Below are positions 10,311 through 20,539 of a stretch of DNA of 64,000 bases, piece by piece. Location: positions 4,159,001 through 4,223,000 of the forward strand of contig CM034110.1 of the NCBI GenBank assembly GCA_019914945.1. The letters are read 5' to 3'. Made by a program: the position numbers and the translations under genes. Numbering within the stretch: position 1 is the first letter of the stretch; each line of letters opens with the position of its first letter. The notes under the pieces were generated by a model that was not told where the DNA came from, did no database searches, and saw only the letters and a list, made by a program, of their open reading frames with translations. The stretch is from Typha latifolia (taxonomy: Eukaryota > Streptophyta > Magnoliopsida > Poales > Typhaceae).

Positions 10311-11177
10311 AACCTTTACTCTCAACTTTTCTTTGGTTTTAGTTTCAGATTTGTCAAGAGTTTTTGTCATAAAAAAAATTTGATGCACTCCTAGATTCAA
10401 TAATATACTCAACATATAAATATGATTTTTCTCTTGATTATGAGTTATGATAGTCAATTTTGTCATCTTGCAATATATTCTATCATTTCTGATTTGTTCA
10501 CTCTCTCGACTTCTATGATAATTAAACTAAATTTAATGCACTTATAACGTGTGTATATTCTTGAGTGAGCATGACATCATGATTTTTTTTTAAATAGCTC
10601 ACTATTGACGTTGATTTGCACAGTTTGACCTCATGTTTAGTCATCACAAATGTGTTCATAAAAGATCAATGAAAAGGGCTACAATGAGTTTGTGTGAAAG
10701 CCATCTTGTTTAGAGTCCATTTTGACTCAGTACATTGCTTGCAAATTAAATAAATTTTTTTGATGTGTGAAAGCCATCATTGCACCTATATGTTTTATGT
10801 GTAAAAAAATAATAATACAGGAAAAATTCCTGTTCGGTTATGTAGAATAAGTCGAAAAGTGCAAATTTAAATACTAAGTCGGTTTGACTACTGTGTTGTA
10901 TCATTGTTTAAATAGGAAAGTTTATTTAAGAAAAATGTTTCATGTTATCTATGCTCACCTTGCATATGTATATTGTTATGATCAATCAAGATTAATTTAA
11001 TTTTGAGTGATGCATTAGAATTTATTATAATATGCTTTTGATGATTTGATTGATTTGTGTATGACTTATTTCATTTGATTGTTATATTCTATGTCTTGAA
11101 TCTAATTTTGAATTTCTAGAAGTGCATCTCCAAAGAGTTTTTAATTTTTTCTTAGATTTTTTACTTTAAAAAAAGGG
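10311..11177 (+). other. Sirevirus region between pol end and extra ORF promoter
   Basis: AT-rich non-coding sequence collinear with 38,060-38,733 (+) and, in reverse, with about 19,526-20,470. It is joined to pol in those copies, but here everything upstream (LTR, gag, pol) is missing. It carries conserved blocks such as GTGTGAAAGCCATC, also found in the other two copies. I see no coding. Confidence 0.7.
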
Positions 11178-11290
11178 CGTTCGAATGCGAATTTTTGAAT
11201 TCGAATGCGGTGACTGGCGCGTTCAAACGCGCAGACTGGTGCATTCAAATGCACATGAGGATTCTTTATATATTGCGTCCAAACCCAAGG
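11178..11290 (+). promoter_or_regulatory. Putative internal promoter of the Sirevirus extra ORF
   Basis: Contains a row of palindromic boxes related to GCGTTCGAACGC: GCGTTCGAATGC near 11,178, ATTCGAATGC near 11,200, GCGTTCAAACGC at 11,219-11,230 and TGCATTCAAATGCA at 11,240-11,253. A TATA-like CTTTATATATT follows at 11,264-11,274, about a dozen bases past the last box. The same order (boxes, TATA, pyrimidine-rich leader) is present in the inverted copy at 19,380-19,525. Promoter function is inferred; no transcript data were available. Confidence 0.6.
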
Positions 11291-11463
11291 GTTTTCATCT
11301 TCCATCTTCCAAACCCTAGAAACCCTTCATTTTCTCCCTCTCAAATCTTCAAGATATGGTCTTTTTTATCAAATTTCTCACTACAAATCCTTTTAGAGGG
11401 TAGTTCTCCTCCGGATCTAGCGTCTTTCGGCCGAATTTCTTAGTTTTTCTTCACTTTTGCGAG

Positions 11464-11722
11464 GTATGATCATCCATCAATTTTCCTATTTTTTATTTAA
11501 TTAAGTCTCTTGATCTTGATTGATTTCGTGCGTTTTCGAGTTTTGATCACGTTAAAGTTACTATCTTGATGTTTCTTGTGTGATTGAATGTGATATATTA
11601 GCGTTTTCAAGTGGATGATGGATTTCATTTAGGGCCTTCATGATTTCTTGGATTTTTTTTCTTGCTATATTTTTGTTTGCTTTGGGCATGTATTGAATCT
11701 TGCATCTTGTTTCTTTCTCAAG
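11464..11722 (+). other. Putative 5'UTR intron of the extra ORF
   Basis: The donor GCGAG|GTATGATC at 11,464 and the acceptor TTTCTTTCTCAAG ending at 11,722 are conserved in the inverted copy (intron 18,937-19,197 on minus). The ORF's ATG lies one base after the acceptor. The length, 259 bp, is usual for plant introns. Splicing is predicted from sequence only. Confidence 0.55.
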
Positions 11723-11723
11723 A

Positions 11724-12772
11724 ATGCCTAGAAAAGCTGTAGTTTCCAAGAAACCTAAGCTGCCTTCTTTACCTACTTCGGCTCCCAAGTTTTCGACATC
11801 TATGGCTGCGGGGCGTTACAAACACAATTTTGGCACTCGACATGTTATTTGTGAACGTCCCGTGGTCATTTCTAATTTTTCTACCTTGGGGATCGAACAA
11901 ATATTTACTGACCGAGGATGGTTATCCGTGTGTCGGATGAGCGGGACTGCCTATGTGGAAGTGGTTAGGGAATTTTTCAGTAATGCCACGGTTTTAGAAC
12001 GCTGTATACGTTCTACTATCAGTGGGGTTTCGATCTACTTGGACTCCGATGTTATTCGTGTAGAACTCCAACTTCCTGATGGTGAGTTCCAGTATCGTCG
12101 GTCTGCTCCACTCCCTAATGTCAATGAATTCGCTAGTACTGTGTTAATTAAAGGGGAACGTTCGAAGGGCAATATGATGTCTCATGCGAAACTGACATCA
12201 GTGGCTCGCATGCTTCACCTGCTTTCTCTGTACAACGTCACCCCCAAGACTCGCCATTCCAGTATTAGTCCTGATCGTACCTTCCTCCATCTTGCGATGT
12301 TGTCGGGAGTTTCTGTTGATTTGACTGCAATGATCTACGATTCCATTCTAACAGCTGCATAGAAAGAAGTGCCCCGTGAAGGGTTGCCGTTTGGCCTATT
12401 TATTACAAATTTGTGCACTTAGAATGGGGTGCGCGTGGATGCCACGGAACCTTCTCTTACTTCGCAAAAACCGTTGGATCGGATTACTCTTAAGCGGATC
12501 AAGCTCATGATCAGTCGTCTCCTCTCAAGCCGTCCTCTTCCACCGCTGGACGTTCCGCACACCTTGATATTTCTGACGACAGTTCAGACGATGACTCATC
12601 TCACAGTGAGGGGGAGTTACCACAGTTCTCTGACTGTTTCGATCAGCTTAGCACTCAGGTGCAGGACCTCCATTCGATCGTGAATGATTTACGAGCTAAG
12701 CAAGCACGTCAGGGGACCGTTCTCGACTCTATCTTGTCGATTCTTCATCATCAGTTCCCTCCGAGTTCCTAG
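11724..12772 (+). pseudogene. Sirevirus extra ORF downstream of pol, likely plant-transposon-protein domain (PF20167-like)
   Basis: Starts MPRKAVVSKKP directly after a predicted splice acceptor. A basic, Ser/Pro-rich N-terminus leads into a conserved core including ERPVVISNF, RGWLSV and YVEVVREFFSNA, followed by an ISGVSIYLDSDVIR-type segment and LQLP. This pattern recalls the 'putative plant transposon protein' family found in plant retroelements (from memory; a profile search is needed). After residue 212 the frame hits TAG at 12,360-12,362 and another TAG near 12,420, both at positions that are CAG in the other copy. The C-terminus is acidic and Ser-rich, then coiled-coil-like (FDQLSTQVQDLHSIVNDL), ending at TAG 12,770-12,772. 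It lies where Sireviruses carry an env-like or unknown ORF, but I see no convincing membrane segment. Non-functional here. Confidence 0.75.
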
Positions 12773-13120
12773 ACTTTGGCATTTGTGCCAAAAAGGGGGA
12801 GAGTGAGTGTGAGTTTAGACATGGGAGTTTAGGAGTTTACTAGTGTAGAGGGAGTTTACTAGGTTCTGTTTACTACTTAAATACCTTTGCGTGAATACCT
12901 GTGAACTTTGTTTGCTTGAGTACTTGTGAACTGCTTACTTGATAATTTGTGTTTGGATTGTTATTCATTTCAAGTTATTTTCACTTGACCTTGGTTTGGT
13001 ATATTTTTATTTGCAGGGATTGATGTGCTAAAAGTACTAGACTTGTTGAATGCTCATTTCGAATTCTTTGTAATATCTTGTAAACTAGATGTTTTGTCAC
13101 AACTTGCCAAAGAGGGAGAT
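12773..13120 (+). other. Two polypurine tracts upstream of the Sirevirus 3' LTR
   Basis: An AAAAAGGGGGAGAG tract (about 12,791-12,804) and the LTR-proximal AAAGAGGGAGAT (13,109-13,120) flank about 300 bp of non-coding sequence. Both tracts are conserved in reverse in the inverted copy (about 17,853 and 17,525-17,538). Multiple polypurine tracts are a known Sirevirus hallmark. Confidence 0.7.
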
Positions 13121-13678
13121 TGTTAGGTTTTTAATTATTGGCAATTGTGTACAAAATATTCTAAGTGTATTTTTACATGTATGTGAGTTTTATACAAGTC
13201 TAGAATATCTCTGGTTTGAAGAATCGCAAAATTATTGGAGAAAAGTTGTTGAGTTCACACCACGTTCACAAACGCGTTCGAATGCGGTGCGTTCACAAAC
13301 ACGTTTGAATGCGGGTACTTGCGTTCACACAGACCGAGAGCTGCGTTCACAAACACGTTTGAATGCGGGTACTGCGTTCACATTGACCGAGAGCTGCGTT
13401 CACAAATGCGTTTGAACGCAACCTAAAGAATTCAAGTTGTCGTGTTCGAATGCACTCGGGCCCGTTCGAACGCACCTGAGATCAAGTCATGTCGTTCGAA
13501 CACACCCGGGCCGCGTTCGAACGCACCAATGAAGTTTGAAAAAATTGGACTTTCGTGAGTACGGATAAGACTTGGATTTGATGCTCTATCTCTAGGGTGG
13601 TGGAAGATCATATATAAGGATTGTGATGCCCTATCTCTAGGGTGGTGGAAGAAGCATTATTGAAGGAGACTTCTTGAG
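13121..13678 (+). mobile_element. Sirevirus 3' LTR, truncated
   Basis: Begins TGTTAGGTTTTTAATTATTGG directly after the polypurine tract. A cluster of boxes and about 54-bp repeats lies at 13,260-13,530, followed by a TATA-like TATATAAGGA near 13,610-13,620. A short direct duplication of the segment containing CTCTAGGGTGGTGGAAG follows. The LTR breaks at 13678 after ACTTCTTGAGG, where gypsy C LTR sequence starts. About 370 bp of its 3' end are missing compared with the 933-bp LTR at 25,420-26,352. Confidence 0.8.
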
Positions 13679-13930
13679 GGATTAATTACAAAAGTTTCAT
13701 CTCAGTTTTAATTCGAATCTAGAAAGGGATTAAATACAAAAGTTGTAGATTAGGACGTTACGAATCTAATCTACTTAGTTTTGTAATTTTTTGACTACAA
13801 CTGAATATTTGAAGAATATTTTTCTACAGTTACGCGGACTACTTTCTACAATAAATACAAATCTTAAAAGAATTGTTCCATAGCCAACCTTTTAGTTCAA
13901 GAACCCATCAATTTGGTATCAGAGCAGGCA
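13679..13930 (+). mobile_element. Gypsy family C LTR 3' end and primer binding site
   Basis: Collinear with 62,860-63,070, which ends in the same PBS context. TTTGGTATCAGAGCAGG at about 13,912-13,928 is an initiator-Met-type PBS and fixes the LTR end just before it. The 5' part of the LTR is missing because of the junction at 13,678/13,679. Confidence 0.7.
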
Positions 13931-14064
13931 AACCTCAGACCTTCATTAATGGTTGAAATAAGAAAGATGACATCAACAAGGAGACCTATGGAGAGAGAAC
14001 ACCGATAAGGGAAGACTCAATCCACGATGACTCTAATCGTGAGGCCGATTCCTTTAGAGCGACC

Positions 14065-16650
14065 ATGGCAGGACCAAGTCAACCAACGTCCATGGGTGTG
14101 AATATGGGCTTGGTGGATGAACTTATGGGCATGATCCAAATATTGCTGCATAGAGTTGACGCAATTCAAACGGACCACAATGAATTAAAAAAATATGTCA
14201 TGAATCAATTGAGTTCATCATCTCCTCGACGAAGATCGGACCCTCAAGAAAGACCAGTAGAGGGACCTCATCGAACCAATAGCCCACAGGTCCAGGTGCG
14301 TCATGTGAGTGTCAATGATCCCCTCTTACCTATGCCTACAAATCATCCCCCACCTCCGTTACAAAATCCAAGATCGGCGATGGTGGAACTCGAGTGGCAT
14401 GCGACACTGGTGCACTTCATCGATGAGGAGGATTGGCACTTTGAGGAAGAGATTGATCCCTTTGGAGATGGTGATGGACGTGCTCGAGGATTTAGATAAG
14501 TTGATCAACATGCACAAAGGTTCAGACTTGAACCAAGGATCTTTTGCGAACCCGACAATGTTATTCGAGGGAGAACCGCACGCTTTGACTTTCTAAAATT
14601 CTAAGGCGGTGATCCAATGGATTGGGTGTTTCAAGTTAAACAATTAGTTTGATTGTCAAGGGACAGCGGAGGACTATATGCAGATTTGGGACAGCGGCAT
14701 ATGAAAATTTTGCTGCGACATTAAGTAGGATGGTTCAGAGAACGACCGTATTGGAGTACCAAGCAGAATTTGAAAGAGTTCGTAGTCATTGTGAGCCACC
14801 TTGGCCCGAATTGATATTGATGAGCACATATATTTCAGGGCTGCGAGAGGAGATACAAGCGGATGTTTGTGCTCTATGTCCTACCACTCTTGAGGAGGTC
14901 TTTGAGAAGGCCATGAGGATGGAGCAAAAAAATAAGGCTCTCAAGATGGCAGCAAAAATAAGTTGGGGCAACCGAGAAGGGTGGTTTGCATCTAGAACAT
15001 CGGCTGGAAATTCTGCGGGTTTAAAAATAGCGGCTACGAGCACTAGACCACGACCACCTTTGAGACCTTCTTCTGATGTTAGAGGAGGCACAAGACCTCC
15101 CGTTCTAAATCTCACACCTGCTCAGGTGGAGGAGCGAAGAGCAAAGGGCCTTTGCTTTCAATGCAATGAACGTTTCAACCCCGGTCATTAGTGTTCCAAA
15201 TCGATCGAGAGTGTGATGCTCATCGATGGTCTCGAGGAGGATGATGAGGTTGTTGATGATGGGGAGTGTCTAGAGGAGGTCCATGAGGAGGCCGTTGAGG
15301 GAGGCGTGGAGGAAGATATTTAAGCTGAAATATCAACGCATGTATATTCGGGTACTTCCGCGCTGAGTACGTTACGAGTAGATGGACTTGTTAGAAAGCA
15401 TTGTGTGCACATCCTCATCGATTCAGGGAATACACACTACTTTCTAGTTGAGAGGTTAGTGAGGAGATTGGGTTTGGATGCCGAACCGACCATGGGATTT
15501 GACGTTGCTATTGGAGACGGCACGAAGCTTAAGGCGGAGAGCTTCTATTGTCGGATCGGTACACGGGTGCAAGGACACGACATCATTGTGGACTTGTATC
15601 CGTTGATGCTGCGAGGAGCGAACATTGTCCTTGGCACTCGGTGGTTACAGAGTTTGGGACCCATCACATTTGATTTTCGGAGCATGTGAATGAAATTTAA
15701 ATAAGGAAACAAAGATGTGTGGCTTGATGGCGTTCGGTATTCATCGATTCCTGCAATGCAGCCAATGGTGGGGCTACCTTGTGCGTATAATTTGGCCTAT
15801 CTTTTTCAGTTAGGACCAATAGGAGATGAGCCTCAAATGAGTTCAGGTACTACCATTGAATTGCCTAATTTATTAGATAACTTTTCTGGACTGTTTGAGG
15901 ACCCACAGGAGTTGCCACCGAGGCGAATAATGGACCATCGCATAGAGATTGTACCCGGGGCTGCACGGACAAATCTAAGGCCCTATTGGTATCCACATGT
16001 GCAAAAAGAAGTTATTTCTAAGGTGGTAGCCGAGATATTGGAGCAAGACCTCATACAGCCAAGTCATAGCTCATACTCATCCCCCGTTCTATTGGTGTGA
16101 AAAAAGGATGGGAGATGGCGTTTTTGTGTCGACTATTGGGTACTAAATGCTACTACCGTTAAGGACCATTATCCTATTCTAGTTATAGAGGAGCTGCTGG
16201 ACGAGCTTGTATGGGCGATCATATTCAGCAAGCTTGACTTGAGGGCTAGATAACATCAAATTAGAGTTCACCCGGCGAATGTGCACAAAATTGTATTTCA
16301 GACTCCAGACGGGCATTACTAGTTTCGGGTGATGCCTTTCGGTCTCACCAATGCTCCAACTACCTTTCAAGGCCTCATGAATGATATATTTTGGCCTCTC
16401 TTGCGAAGGTATGTCTTGATATTTTTTGACGACATTTTGGTGTATAGCAAGATTGAATTGGAGAATTGACGGCATTTGGAGGATATGCTGAATTTGTTAA
16501 AGCAAAATCAATTGAAGATCAAGTAGTCCAAGTGCCTATGGGGAGTACCACAAGTGGAGTATTTAGGCCACATCATCTCAGAGGCAGGTGTAGCGGCATA
16601 TCCTCAAAAGGTTGCATGCATGACCGCTTAGCATATTCCTACTACCAATT
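14065..16650 (+). pseudogene. Gypsy family C gag-protease-RT, truncated
   Basis: Gag starts MAGPSQPTSMGVNMGL at 14,065 and runs in broken frames (14,065-14,499; 14,649-15,191). It ends in a zinc knuckle CFQCNERFNPGH in which the last coding step is interrupted by TAG. Protease: ILIDSGNTHYF at about 15,408. RT: PYWYPHVQKE, then SSYSSPVLL followed by a TGA at the expected [15 protein letters not shown] followed by [19 protein letters not shown] and FFDDILVYS near 16,440. The sequence stops after HIPTTN at 16,650, at the start of the connection domain, where a Sirevirus LTR in the opposite orientation begins. RNase H and integrase are absent. It is related to, but clearly distinct from, family A. 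Confidence 0.85.
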
Positions 16651-17524
16651 TTTTCAAACTTCGTTGGTGCGTTCGAATGCGGCCCAGGTGCATTCGAACG
16701 ACATGACTTGATCTCAGGTGCGTTCGAACGGGCCCGAGTGGGTTTGAACGCGACAGCTTGAATTCTTCAGGTTGTGTTCGAGCGCGTTTGTGAATATTGT
16801 TCTCGGTCTGTGTGAACGCAGTACCCGCGTTCGAATACGTTTGTGAACGTAGCTCTCGGTCTATGTGAACGCAAGTACCCAAATTCGAACGCGTTTATGA
16901 ACGCAGATCTCGGTCTGTGTGAACGTGATACCTGCGTTCGAACCGATGTAGCCTCAAGAAGTCTCCTTCAATAATACTTCTTCAACCACCCTAAAGTTAG
17001 GGCATCACAATCCTTATATATGATCTCCAAGATAGAGCCAAATCCAAGTCTTATCCATACTCACGAAAGTCCAAGATTTTCAAACTTCGTTGGTGCGTTC
17101 AAACGCGACCCGGGTGCGTTCGAACGGCCTGACTTGATCTCAGGTGCGTTCGAACGGGCCCGAGTGTGTTTGAACGCGACAGCTTGAATTCTTCAGGTTG
17201 CGTTCAAACGCGTTTGTGAACGCTGTTCTCGGTCTGTGTGAACGTAGTACCCGCGTTCGAATGCGTTTGTGAATGTAGCTCTTGCTCTGTGTGAACGCAA
17301 GTACCCACGTTCAAACGCGTTTGTGAACGCAGCTCTCGGTCTGTGTGAACGCGATACCCGCGTTCGAACGCGTTTGTGAACGCAGTGTGAACTCAACAGC
17401 CTTTCTCCAATAATCTTGCAATTCTTCAAACCAAAGATTTTCTAGACTTGTATAAAGCTCATATACATCTATAAATACACTTAGAATATTTTGTACACAA
17501 TTGCCAACAATTAAAAACCTAACA
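16651..17524 (-). mobile_element. Sirevirus 3' LTR (minus), internally rearranged
   Basis: The minus-strand LTR starts at 17524 (TGTTAGG), preceded by the polypurine tract at 17,525-17,538. It contains about 3.5 copies of a 53-54-bp repeat at 17,193-17,390. After the segment ending near 16,945 the box cluster is entered again (16,667-16,940), so part of the LTR is present twice. The second pass breaks at 16,651 against gypsy C. The switch point near 16,940 lies at GGTTCGAACGC, inside a box. Confidence 0.8.
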
Positions 17525-17882
17525 ATCTCCCTCTTTTGCAATTTGTGACAAAACAACTAGATTATAAGATATTACACAGAATTCAAAATGAGCATTCAAC
17601 AAGTCTAGAAGATTTAGCACATCAATCCCTGCAAATAAAAATATATCAATCCAAGATCAACTGAAAATAACTAGAATTGAATAGCAATCCAAGCACAAGT
17701 TATCAAGCAAGCAGTTCACAAGTACTCATACAAAGTTATTATGTAGTAAACATAAGCTAGTAAACTCAAACCAGTAAACTCCCCCTACGCCAGTACTCCC
17801 CCTACACCAGTAAAATCCTAAACTCTAAACACACGTCTAAACTCACACACACTCTCCCCCTTTTTAACACAAATGCCAAAGA
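17525..17882 (-). other. Polypurine tract region of the minus-strand Sirevirus
   Basis: The minus-strand counterpart of 12,773-13,120: the LTR-proximal tract at 17,525-17,538, a second tract near 17,853-17,866, and non-coding sequence between. The segment 17,770-17,815 has a short duplication of an ACTCCCCCTAC block. No gene is seen. Confidence 0.65.
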
Positions 17883-18935
17883 CTAGGAACTCGGAGGGAA
17901 CTGACGATGAAGAATTGACAACACGGAGTCGAGTACGGTCCCCTAACGAGCTTGCTCGGCTCGTAAATCATTCACGACCGAATGGAGGTCCTGCACCTGA
18001 ATGCTAAGCTGATCAAAACAGTTAGAGAACTGTGGTAACTCCCCCTCAGTATGAGATGAATCATCGTCAGAACTGTCATCAGAAATGTCGAGGTGTGATG
18101 AACGTCCAACTGCGGAAGAGGAGAACGGCTTGAGAGGAGACGACTGATCATGAGCTTGACTCCACTTAAGAGTTATCCGATCCAACAGTTTTTGAGAAGT
18201 AAGCGAAGCTTATGAGGCATCCACTTGCACCCCACTCTGAGTGCACAAATTGGTAATAAAAATACCAAACGGCAACCCTTCACGAGGCGCTTCTTTCTGT
18301 GCAGCTATCAGAATGGAATCATATATCACCGCAGCCAAATCAATAGAAACTCCCGACAGCATCGCATGAATGAGGAAGGCACAATCCGGACTAATACTGC
18401 AATGTCGAGTCTTGGGGGTGACGTTGTAAAGACAAAACAGGTGAAGCATGAGAGCCACTGATGTCAGTTTCGCATGAGGCATCATGTTTCCTTTCCAACG
18501 CTCCCCTTTGATTAACATAGTACCAGCATAGTCTTTGACATCGAAAAGTGGAGCAGATGGTGGATATTGGAACTCTTCATCAGGAAGTTGGAGTTCAGCA
18601 CGAATGACATCGGAGTCCAAGTATATCGAAACTCCACGGAAAGTAGAATGTATACAATGTTCCAAAATCGTGGCATTACTAAAAAATTCCCTAACAACTT
18701 CTACATATGCAGTCCCGTTCATCCGACACACGGACAACCATCCTCGCTAAGTAAATATCTGTTCGATCCCCAAGGCGGAAAAATAAGAAATGACCACTGG
18801 CTGTTCACAGATAACAGGTCGAATGCCAAAATTATGTTTATAACGGCCTGCAGCAGTAGATGTAGAAAACTTTGCAGCCGAAGTTGGTGACGAAGGCGGC
18901 CTTGGTTTCTTAGAAACTGCAGCTTTTCTAGGCAT
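17883..18935 (-). pseudogene. Sirevirus extra ORF, second copy (inverted)
   Basis: Starts MPRKAAVSKKPRPPS at 18,935 on the minus strand and aligns along its length with the copy at 11,724-12,772. A stop (TAG at about 18,747-18,749) interrupts it just before RGWLSVC. The core YVEVVREFFSNA, LQLPDEEFQY, GERWKGNMMPHAKL then stays open to VDAS at 18,210. The acidic Ser-rich segment and coiled-coil-like C-terminus continue in 18,185-17,943, end at a CAG-to-TAG change, and would run to TAG at 17,883. The two copies lost different codons, so a consensus open frame of about 350 residues is implied. Function is unknown. The conserved core and promoter argue that it was once a working gene of the element. 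Confidence 0.75.
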
Positions 18936-18936
18936 T

Positions 18937-19197
18937 CTTGAGAAAGAAACAAGTCGGAAGATTTAATCCATGCCCAAAGCAAACTAAAAGATAACAAGAA
19001 ATCCAAAAATTCTAGAAAACATGACCTCTAAATAAAATTTAACTTCCGCTTCAAAACGCTAAGATATCACGTTCAATCGGACATGAAACATCAAGATATT
19101 AACTTTAACGTGATCAAAACTCGAAAACACACGAAATCAATCGAGATCAAGAGACTCAATTGAATAAAAAAATAAGAAAATTGATGGATGATCATAC
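18937..19197 (-). other. Putative 5'UTR intron of the extra ORF (inverted copy)
   Basis: Minus-strand donor GCGAG|GTATGATC at 19,197 and acceptor CTTTCTCAAG ending at 18,937, one base before the ATG. The same positions are used as in the plus copy; length 261 bp. Confidence 0.55.
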
Positions 19198-19379
19198 CTC
19201 GCAAAAATGAAGAAAAACTAAAAGATTTGACAAAAAGACGCTAGATCCGGAGGAGAACTACCCTCTAAAAGGGTTTGAAGGGAAAATTTTGATGAAAAAG
19301 ACCAAGATCTTGAAGATTTGAGAAGGAGAAAATGAAGGGTTTCTAGGGTCTGGAAGATGGAAGATGAAAACCCTTAGGT

Positions 19380-19525
19380 TCGGACGCAATATATGAAGAA
19401 CCCTTGGGTTTGGACGCACTATATAAAGAACTCTCGAGTGCGTTCAAACGCACCAGTCTGCGCATTCGAACGCGCTAGTCATCGCATTCTAACTCAAAAA
19501 TTTGCGTTCGAACGCCCTTTTTTTA
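19380..19525 (-). promoter_or_regulatory. Putative internal promoter of the extra ORF (inverted copy)
   Basis: On the minus strand the boxes come first (GCGTTCGAACGC near 19,505, then GCGTTCGAATGC and TGCGTTTGAACGCA near 19,440-19,470). A TATA-like TTTATATAGT follows at about 19,420-19,430. The TATA-bearing stretch is duplicated in tandem: a second ATATATTGCGTCC lies near 19,384-19,395, with GTTTGGACGC between. The plus copy has one TATA stretch. Confidence 0.55.
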
Positions 19526-20500
19526 AAGTAAAAAGTCTAAAAAAATAGAAAATCTTTTTGGAGATGCATTTCTAGAAATTCAAAATAGATTCAAGACATA
19601 GAATATGACAATCGAATGACATAAGTCATACATATATCAATCAAATCATCAACAGCATATTATAATCAATTCTAATGCATCACGCAAAATTAAATTAATC
19701 TTAATTGATCATAACAATATGTATATGCAAGTTGAGCATAGATAACATGAAACATTCTTCTTAAATAAACTTTTCTATTTAAACAATGATACAACACAGT
19801 AGTCAAACTGACCTAGTATTTAAATTTGCACTTTTCGACTTATTCTCCATTACAGGACAGCAATTTTTTCAGTAATTTTTTTATACTTAAACCATATAGG
19901 TGCAATGATGGCTTTCACACATAAGTAGATAGCCATTTTTTTTTAGTACATATCAAACAATGTGCAGGAAGATATTCACAAATATCAAAAAAAATTTATT
20001 TAATTTGCAAGCAATGTACTCAGTCAAACTGGATTCTAACCAAGATAGCTTTCACACTAACTCATTGTAGCCATTTTCATTGATCTTTTATGAGCACATT
20101 TATGATGACTAAGCTTGAGGTCAAACTGTGCAAATCAAAGTCAATAGTGAGTTATTTAAAAAATTATTTCATGAGTTCATGCTCACTCAAGAATATACAC
20201 ATGTTATGAGGGCATTAAATTTAGTTTAATTATTACAGAAGTCGAGAGAGTAAATAAATCAGAAATGATACAATATACTACAAGATGACAAAATTGACTA
20301 TTATAATTCATAATCAAGAGAAAAATCATATTTATATGTCAAAGGTATATTATTGAATCTAGGAGTGCATCAATTTTTTTTTATTATTATAACAAAAACT
20401 CTCGACAAATCTGAAACGAAAACCAAAGAAAATTTCAGAGTAAAAGAAGAACCTAAAAAAAATAAAATGAAATAAAAACAACACGCAAATCAAAACAAAA
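19526..20500 (-). other. Sirevirus non-coding region between pol and extra ORF
   Basis: AT-rich sequence collinear with 10,311-11,177 and 37,985-38,733. No coding is seen. It separates the RNase H end from the internal promoter by roughly 1 kb. Confidence 0.7.
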
Positions 20501-20539
20501 AAAAATCAGTCCAAAACACAAATCCCTAAAGAAGTACGA

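Noticed and set aside
11310..11330. ACCCTAGAAACCC-type phrases as interstitial telomere repeat
   Set aside because: Only one or two degenerate units are present, in a leader sequence.
13260..13530. Regularly spaced box repeats as a CRISPR-like array
   Set aside because: Spacing is irregular, the units are palindromic and diverged, they lie in an LTR of a plant retroelement, and there are no cas genes.
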